Shown in pieces: positions 38,401 through 49,729 of a stretch of 64,000 nt of DNA. This DNA comes from Sclerurus mexicanus. Its lineage: Eukaryota; Chordata; Aves; Passeriformes; Furnariidae. A program made the position numbers and the translations under genes. Location: positions 777,619-841,618 of the forward strand of contig VWZF01006907.1 in NCBI GenBank assembly GCA_013396755.1. Direction: 5' to 3'. Numbering within the stretch: the first letter of the stretch is position 1; the number at the start of each line of letters is the position of its first letter. Under the pieces are notes generated by a model. It worked only from the letters and a program-made list of their open reading frames with translations, was not told where the DNA came from and searched no databases.

Positions 38401-40961
38401 CCCTGACTTCCACAGAAGTTTCTGCTGATCTTACATGTCATGATTTCCTTTTATTTTTTAACATATTTTATTTTTCTAGTAAGAGACATACTTACATTTT
38501 ACAATGATATTAAATTTTCCTAGAGATACTTTGCTAATGCTCTGCATGGAGATTTTTGGTTCTTGTAATTATCTATGAAGATTTTCACCTCATGCTGTTA
38601 TTTTTCTTTAATTTGGCATCTACATTTGTGAAAGAGCCAAGGAAGGAAGTGACAAATCCATCAGCTTAAGACGGGAAACCCTGTGATTTCAGAGCTGCTC
38701 ATGTCTTGCTAGAAGTTGCTTTTCCCTTTGGCTATTTCATATTAACATCCTTTCATGGGATAGTTTCTTCATTCACATCATTAAAATGTACCATCAAAAT
38801 ATTTCTTCATCAAAAACTGACTGGAATAAATTTCATCTTGCCTGTTATATACTTCACCTTGTTTACGCATCACCCAAGACAGCAGACCTTAATGGGACAT
38901 GGGGGCATGACTGTATATTAAACATAACATAGTAATATAGCTTTACAGAAAGAATGAATCACTTGTCTAATTGCTATCCTGCTTATAAACTATTTTGCCT
39001 GGAAGCCACTAAGTCAATCACAAATACCACCTTTTATGTGTATGTTTTTAAAATATTTCTGTAGGATCTTTCCTCCTTTGCCTGAGGCACAGTGGAAACA
39101 AGCAGCAATTGCTCACTCCAGCTCCTTCTCCATGAAAAAACTGTGTATTTCAGCATCAGAGAAAGAGGAGTTTTCAGTTTGCTTCTCTTGGTAGCAACTC
39201 TTAGGGTCTTGAGATACTTATGACAATAGAAAAGCAAGTGAGAATAATGGCACTGATTAAGTTGTGCCTAGCAAAAAGCCCTGGACAGAGACTCAGAATA
39301 GCAATAACATTGCAAAACAATATAAATACCAGTGTGATTAAAAAGTCTCCCTCTAAAGCAAACAAGTCAGAGCACACAGAAGGAGTGTTATATCTAATAG
39401 CTGCCCAAAGTTGCACAATATCTAACATCTCCCATTAGGAGCTCTCACCGTCCCCTAGGTCTCCACCAAGCAAAAGGCATTTTAGTCCCCAGTCACTGGT
39501 CCCAAGAGGGCTCTGTGACTCCCTGTGTGTCCTCTAACTCCTCCTGCTGCATTGCAACACTAACAGGGGAAGCACAAGGATGTGAGTGATCAGCAGCAAA
39601 GTCTGGAGTGAGGCTGCAGAAAGAAAAGGGAGATTAGGATGAGGGCTGCACTGAACCAGAGCCAACCAGTCAAACCATGGTACTTACACAGTAAATAACT
39701 GTGATGACAACTTTGCTCACCTTTCAGCACTAGTCCCTTTTAAACAATTCTGTAGTATCTTGTGCCCTTACTACTAACAACATATCATCATGGGTGTTGA
39801 CATTTAACCTGTTTGTCAACAGATCCGTTTACATCTCATTTCACTGGCACCCCATGCAAGAGGCAGCAAGTGAAGAGCATTTTAGCACAAGTGATGAAAG
39901 ATGTCATTGCTGGTGCCCTTTTGCGCTGCCTGCACTGTCATGAAGTATAGCGACCATTAGTAACAGGGGTTCGAGTGTAATGTCTGCTTTCACCCAGCAA
40001 GGTCAAAAATTTATGGTTCTGACCTTTTCTCTCCCATCTCATGTTAGAGTGGGCTTGGATCACATTCACGAGAAATAACATAAAATCTAATGGAACTGAT
40101 GCAGGTTCAGTGTGAAGTGATGCAGAGAAGGGATTCCATCTCTCCCTAATAAAAATTACTTCAGTGACTTTAATAACAAAGGCCATAAAATTCCACAAAC
40201 TTTACGGTAAAGGTTGTAAGGGTGTTAAGTGTTTAAAGGTGCACATAAGAGAGCGTGATTATTCCAAGACCTTAATTTATTCTTATCATTCTATGGTTTC
40301 TCAGATGTATTGCTCAAGGTCTCAAATATATATTTCAAGAAAAGCAAGTCTTGTTACATCTGTTAAACCAGCCTAATTTCTAAGTGCTGTGGTCTTAGCA
40401 GGCTATAAACCAGTTTGACTTTGTTTGGGTTGGTCACTTTGCACACGCAAGCTGGAGAGACACACAAGCCTTCATGCTGCATTCCACTAATCTGACGAAG
40501 CTGGCTCAGTCAGACTGCTGTTTGTGCTGACAAGCCTTGGAGGTTCAATGGATTCTTACACGTTTCCCCGATTCTTATTTTTAAGGCCAACCAGAGTTGA
40601 ACTATTTGGCTGAGTCATTTTTCAGCACCAGAGTCCTCTGACGTGCACAGCTGCTGTACAGTCTCCAGCACTCTCCTCTCGCCCTGTCACCAGCAGCTTG
40701 GCACACGAGTAGCAGCAGTGCTGCTCACACCAGCGATGGAGGGCAACTGCTCAGCTGTGGTGGGAAGGGGTATTTTAGGGACTGTTGACTTCTCTCTCAC
40801 TAAGCGTGACAGACGAAAGTTACAAAGTTCAGCCAAGATCAGTCCTGCTAGTGCTTAGGACTGGGGATTAGCTCAGCCCATTGCAGACGTGACAGCTCAG
40901 TGAGAAACAATTTTCCAAATAACAGGTTGCTCTGCAGTCTCATTATCTGGAATGGCTTTTC
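32468..40961. other. Non-coding stretch, no gene recognised
   Basis: Open frames are all of chance length; the longest is 145 codons at 36907-37344 (-). There is a 15-base T run near 35888 followed by ACAG, and a short TA run near 37100. Around 40050-40140 a few words resemble an old repeat often seen in reptile and bird DNA, but I could not make a firm match. No RNA gene is seen; an isolated GGTTCGAG word near 39968 lacks the rest of a tRNA. Confidence 0.6.
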
Positions 40962-40977
40962 TTTTTTTTTTTTTTTT
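40962..40977. repeat. T16 homopolymer
   Basis: A run of 16 T is followed by pyrimidine-rich sequence. It could be the complement of a poly(A) tail of a decayed retrocopy, but I see no recognisable body or target-site duplication. Confidence 0.85.
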
Positions 40978-43900
40978 CCTCCCTTGGTTTTGGTTTTTAT
41001 TCCCTGCAAAGAAGGTCAGTGCCAGTCCAGCTGCTCAGACACATACATTGCAGCTATGCAGAGATTCAAACCTCTACTGTCTGTGATGCTGTAGTACAGC
41101 TAGCATCGTGCATTTAATTGTGGTACAGTTTGGTTTGCTTTTAATTTATTTTCTTGATGTTTTCAACAAAAACAAGGCGCCACTTTGACAAGTGAAAATT
41201 TAGAGCAGCTCTGGACACTCATAAAGCATGCTGATACAAGAGATCTGCAGATATCCTGCAAATCTTTTGTGCTGGTGGTTTTTTGGCTTTTTATCTGTAG
41301 ATGCTCCCCCTGGCTGCAGTACACAAGCTGAAGCAAATTTTCATTGAAAATAATCTTTCCCAAACTTCCTGCTGGGATGGATAACTTCATCAATCCCCAA
41401 GTTTTAGATCTCAGTTTGGGACTTCTGCCAGAAAACGTAATGTTTGTTTGCATTCAACCTGTCTGTTTTAGTGTGCATACAAGATGTCCTCACTCTCAGA
41501 GCCTTCAGCAAGAATTGTTCTTTAACACTGTTTTTGGAAACATCAAGTCATACGTAAGCTATGAAATAGATTGTTATTGTTATATGCATATTTTTAACAC
41601 ATTTGAGCACTGAGCAATTAGTACAAACACATTCTGTTTCCTGTTAGCTAAATCCCTCGGTATCTAGCATGTTCCCTATGTTCCCTCTCCAGCTCTTGTA
41701 GTCTAGCAGAAGATATAATCTGTACCAGCCCACCCAGGGCAAGGGAGCAAGAATTAAGTTAAATGTTGCGTATCTCTTCTTGCTGCTTCTTACTGCTACA
41801 GTGAACTTTCTCCCTGCTGTGCAACTTCATGTCCAAATTTCCTCCCCAGTACCGCAGAATGCTGCAAGTACTAACCAAAAGAAATGCAGGGATAAAAACA
41901 AAGAGAAACCAAGCAGATAAACAGTAGTTAGCAAGGGTAACAAGACAAATAGGAATAGCTGTTATAACATGGGTTCCAACCCCAGCAACACCACAGTATT
42001 ATATCCAGTAATGTTCCTTGTCAACCTTAATGGATTATAAACACCTCAGCTGCTCCTTATATAGATAGTTTAAATTCACATTGTAAAACCATGAGACAGA
42101 TACACTAAACACCTACCACTGGCCATCTGCTCCTCATTGTTGCAGCTCGTGACCTGCCTTGCATACCGCTGTGGTCCACTATGTCCATACTCAGCCCTTC
42201 CTCTCTGGTCCAGAATGCAGGGGCATGGAAACTCTCCTAACTCTGGGGCACATTCAGCCATGCAGGTACTTCACCAGGATCAGTGCAGAAGCATGTTGTT
42301 TTTGTTACTACAGGTGGCCAACACTTTTCCAGGCAGTCTTACTCCTCCGGGAAAGCTGCACTTTTAATACCACTCAGTTTTCACAGTGTTGGCTTTATAT
42401 GGAACAAGTCATCCTCTAGAAACCATAAGAAACCAGAATCTTCAAAATTTTGCCATTCCTATAGTACCACTAGATTGAGCCCTATGCTTCTGTTCTTTGA
42501 GGTCTCCCCCCAGCCTGCTGAGCCCGGGTACCATGTGAGGTTTAGCCTGGCATGGGAGCTACACCCTGGTAGTGGAACAGGCATGTGAGCCGCACCACCT
42601 GTATGTTAGCAGAATATACTTACTCGAATGCCTTATTTCCAGCAAAAATAAGGATCAATTTTGGTTAATTTTTATGTGTTTCTTTTTCATGTAAAAAAAT
42701 ATTTTTTTACTTCATTATTTAGTTTGCTACCTGCATGCTGAATATCAGCATTTCAAACCTCACCACCACACTGGCTGCAGGGCATTACTGCTAGTACCAG
42801 AACATGACACAATGGTCAGAAATACAATCCTTAAAGCATGGGTTGTCCCACTGAATATTTTATGCTTTTTGCTTTGGTTTTTTACTTTGTTTTTTTTTTG
42901 CTTAGCAATTAGAAAGTGCCCTTTGTGTTTCAACAGAATTGTTGTAGTAGGACACTCGACCAAAAAAGGCAAGAACAGAGCTTTCATTCAAGTCAAGAAT
43001 TCTCTTTTTAATCTAGCAAAGACAGAGTCACAAAACAGGAGTGTTTCAGAGGTGGGCAATCTGGAGTTTGGATAATTAGGAATGAAACAAAATCTACAAG
43101 TGACAACTTGTTTTTGTAACAAAAGGTTACCTCAAATACAGGAAACATTATGCAATAAACCTCTCCTGTTTGCATTTCAAAACTGTTGCTAAAATACTGC
43201 TTCTCAGTATTTGAAAATACCCCATGCCTGTCTTCTCTCCTGCCCTCCTCAGCATGGCTTTAACAAGGCATCAGACTTCTCAGACCTGAGCTGCCATGCA
43301 TGTTTGCCAGTGGTTTCTCTCGCTTTCATTGCTGGTCTGAAAGGAAAAGGTGGAGCAGCTGGGAGAAGCCAGCTCTGTCCCACTCCCGCAGCCACCACCA
43401 GCCGAGCCCCCGGAGCAGACTATTTTCTCATCGCTGCATGACTAATATAACCACAGGCACTTGAAGTGCATGGGAATTTTTCCAGCCAGTGTTCAAAGGG
43501 CACCAGCAACCTTTCTTCTGGGGAGGGTCTTATGACACATTTTCTATTTTTTTTGCTTTCAGTACAGAGTTTGCTGATACATTAGGTACAGCATGACAGG
43601 CCCAAACCTGGCACCACTGGAAAATGTCTCTTCTTGAATCCTTTGTATACTTTGAATTTCACACCACACAGGCCACATTGGTGGTAATGACAGTCCAGGC
43701 ATTTTTTTTTGGGCATGTTCTCTAGTCAAGTTTTGCCAAAAATGGCTGAACTCATCACTTCATGGCTGCTGCACAAGAGCTCACAAGACAGAAGCCTTGC
43801 TGGGCTGTGCGATACATGCCACAGCACAATACTGGCAGCATGTGGTGGCAGCTCACAAGGTTGGAAAAAGGCATTTTAACTCTTGCATGTGCTGACACTG

Positions 43901-45648
43901 CCTTTTTGGGTTCTCCTCTGGTTATGCAGGAGCCTGCAAGTCCCTGAGCAGGGTTAACCAGCTCCCTGCTGGGACCCTCATTAGGAGCAACTGAGGCATT
44001 GCTGTTTCTTCTGTGCCTCTTTTTACATCTGTTTCTATGTTTCTGAGAAGCCTTGCCAAAAACACCCCAATTTATTTAGCTCTCACATCTGATTTGATTT
44101 GAAGCTTCTCAGCCCCTCATTCTTGGGTCTGGCCAGATCACTGGAGCAGAAGTCACAAGATTTCTTAAAAAGAAAACAACAGTGAAAAAGCTGACCAGAC
44201 AAAACTGTTGAAAATCCTCAAGAATTAATTTACAGACTAGATGTGACAGCTTTCCAGAATGGCATCTTTCCAACTGCCATGTCCCTATCATTCCAGTCAA
44301 TGATGGGACAGATTAGGCACTGAACTCCTGACAGCTGGTACACTGAAGCTTTTTTATTTATGAGAAAATTTGCAATTTGGTAGGCTTTGACCATTCCTTT
44401 GAACTTTGGAAGGTCATATTACCTCATTCTAACAAGTTTTCACCTTGGTGAATAGCTGTGTGCTGCTCAAAATCTACATGATCCCAGCAATAAAACCTTT
44501 TACTTAAGAGTGTGACCCATGTATACTTCAGCTACAAGAGGTCAGGTAAACAGAGAATGCAATTACACTTCAGCATGAAAAGAAACACAGTGCTGGGCCA
44601 GACCAGGGGGTGTGAAGTTGTTTGAATATTTCAGTTCCAATGCTGTCTCACTGAAAACTGGATTAAAATCCTATCCCAACCGCAAAAACTGAACAATCAA
44701 TTAATTATTTATATTGTCTCAAATGAGTTCTAAATAAAGGACAATGTGGCTGTCTTCAAGACAGATATTTTAGGTATGAAACTTCGTTTCATGTTGGAGA
44801 TCCTCCACTCTATGGGGCCAGACTGGCTGCTGGCACACAGCCTTGCCATCCCAGGGGGAACTCAGTTATGCTAAAACCACTGAATGATGCTACTAACATT
44901 AGCCCATGGCTGATGTCTGCAAGCAGGGAGCACCACTGGCTAGTCCATAAGATCAACATGTCAGTGAGTCTTACAGAAAAAACTGCAAAGTCTCCACAGC
45001 AGTAAGAGTTAAAACAAACTTTTAGATGTAAATTCTCTATTGCAGCAACAGTGTGGGTGGGTGGGTAAAAGGCATAGGCCAAAATCAGATCTTTATTATA
45101 CTTGTGAAACAAAGGGAATTCATATTTAAGCTTTGACGCCTAATTTCTGTAGAGTTACTCTCTAACTAGCTCCACAATGTCCAGTCCACAGTAAGGAAAA
45201 TAAACCCATCTTCAGTGAGTAAGGAGAAAATTTCTTCTAACTGGCTCTCCAAAGTTTGCAGAACAACTCACAAAAATTGCAGTCAGTAGTTGTTCAGATT
45301 GTAAACTGAACTCTTGGTCCAGTTTATAACTGGATCTCTGGGATAAAAATAGATTTAAGACCAAACTTTCAATAGAAGGATTATTTGGTTTGACTTGTTT
45401 CCTACGGAGGTCAAAGAAGGGCAGGGTTTTTTTATTACAAATCTAAATGTGTACCAAGTGATGGTTAAAATAGGAAAATACCCCAGGAGCTCTGGCCCCT
45501 CTGCATAGGTGCAAATCTGTAATTCAGCTGAATTCATACCAGAGCTATATTAACCTGAGTGCAGGTCAGCATGTAGCAGGCGGGACACAAGGGCAGAGTA
45601 GGGCAGGAGAAGAGACTTGTTAAACCCTGAACTTGCAACCAGATCTCT

Positions 45649-45728
45649 GTCAGCGGCTGTTCAAAGCCTGTAGAGACTGCAGGCGAGCTGGGGGCAGGCA
45701 GGGCTCTGCGCTGGCACAGGCGGCCGCT
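45649..45728. other. Small CpG cluster containing a NotI site
   Basis: Five CpGs fall in about 80 bases, including GCGGCCGC near 45720, in sequence otherwise poor in CpG. It is too short to count as a CpG island. It may mark an unmethylated element such as a minor promoter or enhancer, or a recently inserted piece. Confidence 0.4.
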
Positions 45729-46060
45729 GAATCAGGGCCTTGTGCATTGATTTATTTTAGAAAGTCCAGGACACAGTTACTGGACAGCCTAAATATAGCT
45801 CTGCCAAAATGGAAAACCAATCTGGATACAGCCAAGCACCATCAACAAGCGCTCTCACACCTCGGAAGTCAGGACATGCTGCACAAGGTGTAAAAGTCAG
45901 CTCTTTGTGGGGGCAGCAGAAGGAGGAAAGTAGCCAAGGAGGGAGAACAGACCCCAAGCAGAAACTGGGTCCCCTCTGCAAACACACCAACAGGTAGATG
46001 CAAGAGTCTGCAAAGCAAGCTGCCTTCTACCAGAGCAAGAAACAGCAATCCCATAAAGAC

Positions 46061-46085
46061 AAAAAAAAAAAATTAAAAAAAAAAA
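46061..46085 (+). repeat. A12-TT-A11 tract
   Basis: Twelve A, two T and eleven A occur in a row. This could be the tail of a retrocopied transcript lying to the left. I looked left of it and recognised no processed gene, nor a flanking duplication. Confidence 0.8.
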
Positions 46086-47354
46086 TAGAGAAAGCAAATG
46101 GTAATTACATGTTTCTAGAGCTCTTGTTCTCCAAAAAATCCAGAAACTAACTCTGAAGCAAGATGTGGAGAAAATCTGATTTTTACTTGTGTAAGCAGTT
46201 CTTGGACAAATGTCTTCTCCTCCCTCCCCCTTCACTACTTCCCTAGAAATCCCCTTCCTTACTCACACACAAACAAGGCTGTTGCCATAGAACTCTTTTT
46301 GACTGGGTTAAAAAGCGATTCAAGAGGATCACCCGGTGGCTGAACTGGCTTATGCTGAGAGTAAGGCAGCAGAAAGCAGGCTCTCTGGTGACTGAGGGAG
46401 AGCCCCGGTTCTCCTGTTACAGCCTGCCAATCTTGGTCTCTGGTTTTGCTCAGAAAGTGAAGCCGAACAGGAAATTATTGTGCTGTGTGACACAGAGAAA
46501 TACATTATGCAGTATTAGGAAGATTATGTTTATGAAATGCTATTTTTCCACTTTAACAGTTAAAACCTTTGGACTTGTTTTCTTAACATAATTTTCATTT
46601 TCTGCAGCTATCTGTGTTTTAATGCTCTCCTCCTCCAAAGAAGGGGATCCCCTCCACTTACACTAATGCATAAGCTCCATGTCTTCACCGCAGCCCCAGG
46701 GCCCAGAGAAGGGAAGTCCTGATGCATGCCAAGTATGTGGGGGAACCATCCCCTTGTGCCTCTTCATCCTGAACAATGCCAGAGCATCAAACCAGGCTTC
46801 TGCACACAAGAGAGGCTTCAGGGACCCAGTGCAAGGAGCAGGGGGGCAGGCTCATAAAGGAAGGGGCTAAGTGGGCCCTTCCTCCAGTGTGTGTAAATGT
46901 GGTCTCACCTCCTTTATCTTTCAGAAATGGTCTGTAGCAAAGTGATGGCAATACAAGGGGCCCAGTGACACTGAGACTGCAGTATAAAATAATTCATCCC
47001 TTTCCAAGAGTAAGGCTAAAATAAAGTACACACTGCTCAGCACACTGTAAACATTAACAACCTTCTTTGTATCCTCTCTAATGAGCCTCCTCCAGCTACC
47101 CATGTGCTGCAGCAGCCATTCAGCATTGCCATTGCAGATATATGCCCTCCCAGGAAGGCTCCCCAAGTTAAGGGGCACTCTTGCATCAGAGAACTTTCAC
47201 TTCTGTTTGTTAGAGACAGAAGCTGCCCAGCTCCCAAGGTGTCCCAGCAGTGATCTTGCCCCCCTGCCCTTTCTTGCTGCATGGCACTGGCCCAGACATG
47301 GCCAGACAGGTGCCATCACAGTGGCTGTGCTGCTGTAGGCACTAAGCAGCTGCA

Positions 47355-47373
47355 GGCTGCCCCCTAGTCCCTC
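47355..47373 (-). promoter_or_regulatory. CTCF-like site, minus strand
   Basis: Read on the minus strand, this 19-mer matches the vertebrate CTCF consensus YDRCCASYAGRKGGCRSYV at 16 positions, including the whole ASYAGRKGGCRSYV part. The mismatches are the leading Y and the two C of the upstream CC. CTCF is the zinc-finger protein that anchors chromatin loops. The site is good but not outstanding. Relative to the stronger site at 62337 (+), the two point away from each other. Confidence 0.3.
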
Positions 47374-48054
47374 TCTGCTGGGCACATGCTCCCTCACATG
47401 GTCCCAAATGGCCCTTTGTTAACAGAGTGGCAAGGGATAGGACACAACATCCTGCCTTCAGTGGGAAGTGAGGGACAGATGGAAATCAGTGGGATCTGCC
47501 CATGGGAAGGAGAGAGGATGACACAGAGGAAGGAGTCAGGTTTGGTGGGGTGGATGGGGATGCCTGGAGAAGGTGGAGGACAGCCACGTCCTCCCCAGCT
47601 CCCCTGGGGGATGGCAGCTGGCTGCTTAGCTCCAGCTGTGGGGTCTGAGGGCTGACCCTGCCCTGGCCTGAGCAGGCTGCAGTACCCAAGGTGCTGGGTT
47701 ACCCTATCAGGAACAGGATGAAATCCATCTCTTGATTAGCTGCTGGTTAATTAGACTGTTGTACCCTGGGTGACACAGGGGTCCTATAGGAGATGGAACA
47801 TCTGGCTGTGCAACCAGAGGCTCTGCTGCTGTGCAGGACGTGACAGAAGGCAGCACAGGAGGTTTGCACTGGGGTGGGTATTGGCCTCTCCTAGCCTGGG
47901 GGCTTCATTTGGTAGCTTCAATATTTAGTTGACATATTTTTGTGTTATTTTAAAACACACCCTGAAGTTCAATGCAAACCACTGTCACAGGCCTGAAGCT
48001 GAAAGTCAAGACAGGGCTCATGTTGTATCGTGTGTGCATGTGGATCTAATTATT

Positions 48055-48073
48055 GGGGGGGAAGGGGGAGGGG
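48055..48073 (+). other. G-run with quadruplex potential
   Basis: Runs of seven, five and four G are separated by AA and A. The seven-G run can supply two tracts with a one-base loop, so the canonical rule is met. It is a purine-only tract and could also form triplex DNA. Confidence 0.5.
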
Positions 48074-49713
48074 AAGCATTAACAAAATAATCTTTCTCTG
48101 CTGAGGCTTATAGAACTCCCAAGACATTGTCTGCGAGAAGTATCTGACATTTTCAGAGTGTTAAGGCTACGGATTTTTCATATTTTTTTAGAGCTAAACA
48201 TGTGGAACACATATGATATATTTTTCCATCCTAATTAGCATTTTCATTGGCTAAACTGTGCCTGGCCCCGATAGTTCTAAGAGACCCACTGATTCCACAT
48301 GCCAGGAGGGCTGCCAAGGAAAACAGACACACAAAGACAATGCAATTATGCAGGATTTTAAGCAGCTTCCACTTAACCAGTGAATGGTGTAATAACTAGT
48401 CTAAAAGCTTCAACCAGCCTTTGATGTAGAATTTGACTGAGAGACAGAGAGAGGAAGAGGGAGAAGAAAAGGCCCAGAACAGACTTTGCAGACTGGAACT
48501 GCACAAAACCTGCTGATCAAACAGTTTGATTAGTTGAATGCCAAGATTTGAATGCAAAAATAGCTGAACCTCAGTTTGAAAGTTGTTTCCTTCCCAGATG
48601 CGAACTCAAAAGATCACCTATCTGATTGGTCTTTAATTTGCAATACTGATGTGCCAAGCTGCTCCCACTCACAGTAAATCAAGGAGCAAGGAGCAGAAGG
48701 TAACTGCCAGCATATACGGACAGTCACTCGCTTCATTTATTACACAGGGAAGTGTGTCCATTTTGCAAACAGAAGTGGCATTTTCCTTGCTTGGTGGCAC
48801 TAAGTGTCTTATTACAGAAGGAGTGTCAGGGCCAGAGACTTACTGACAGCTTGGGATAAAAGTGCCCAGTGCCCCATGGCTCTAACTCAGTGAAAGCCAG
48901 CCTGATGCAGACATGGCCACTCATATCTCTTTAAAGAACAGAATATACTGCAGTGATGCCAGAAATTCTCAGGCGTTACTTATCTGGGAAACGATGTGTC
49001 TGAAAGGGAAAATAAAAGAATTTTGGCAAGCTGCCCATGTCAAATGTGAAAGGCTTGCTGCCTTATGGAAGCAAGCAGGGTAATCCTGAGGAGCACACCT
49101 TCCCATGCCCGCTGGGATGCAGCTGGGCTGTTAAACCCAGCCTTTGCTCTGCTAAGACAGGCCAGAAGCTCAAGAGAAGAAAAGCAAGAGATACCTGTTC
49201 CATCACCCACAACAGCACTTCTCCACTGGCAGCTTTCAAACAGCTAATCAAAAAGAGCAAGCACAGGCTGGTCTACCATTTGAAACATACTGTTGCCTTT
49301 GTGTGTCACTGTCATCCACCCCTCACGCTCCAAAACCCGTGGTCTGTTTTTCAGGTGGGGCGCTGGAAAAGCTATTACCTGTGAAGCTGAGCAGAGCATC
49401 ATGTAATGAGGTAGCCCTGCAGTGCAGCACTGCCTTTCTCAGGCGAGAAGCTTTACATTGGATTTCAAAATACTCAAGACTGAGTCTTTCAGGCTCTGCT
49501 CTGTCTGAATTCTTCTTGACCTGCTTGCAGTGTTGTTTTACTTTGTTTTGCTTCATTTAAACGTGGCACCAAGTTCTCTAAGTGACTGTGTGTGCAAAGT
49601 TAGTTTGCTTTACTATTGTATATCTTTGCATGCTACAACCATCGTTTTACAGATACTGTAGTTATTCTATGCAGAATGAGCTATTTTTGATCAATACAAT
49701 AACGCACTGTAGG

Positions 49714-49729
49714 AGCAGACATGTCTGCT
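49714..49729. promoter_or_regulatory. 16-bp perfect palindrome with a p53-type half-site
   Basis: AGCAGACATGTCTGCT is its own reverse complement. Its centre, AGACATGTCT, matches the p53-family half-site RRRCWWGYYY exactly. A full p53 site needs two half-sites within about 13 bases; the next candidate, 49731-49740, matches at only about eight positions. It may be a weak p53-family site or a chance palindrome. Confidence 0.3.

Larger units (their letters stand above)
40978..47354. other. Non-coding stretch with one small CpG cluster
   Basis: No gene is recognised. A CpG cluster lies at 45649-45728 and an A-rich double tract at 46061-46085. Open frames near 45633-45997 include one starting in good context (AAAATGG at 45809) and encoding 62 Ser/Gln-rich residues. 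It has no recognisable domain and I do not call it. The rest is ordinary AT-leaning sequence. Confidence 0.6.

Noticed and set aside
39960..39980. GGTTCGAG word resembling a tRNA B box
   Set aside because: No A box, acceptor stem or cloverleaf can be drawn around it.
40619..40650. TTCAGCACC, left half of a REST/NRSF site
   Set aside because: The right half (GGACAGCGCC-like) is absent at any accepted spacing.
45809..45997. 62-codon Ser/Gln-rich frame starting in good context before an A-rich tract
   Set aside because: I considered a processed gene copy, but saw no recognisable protein, target-site duplication or polyadenylation signal.
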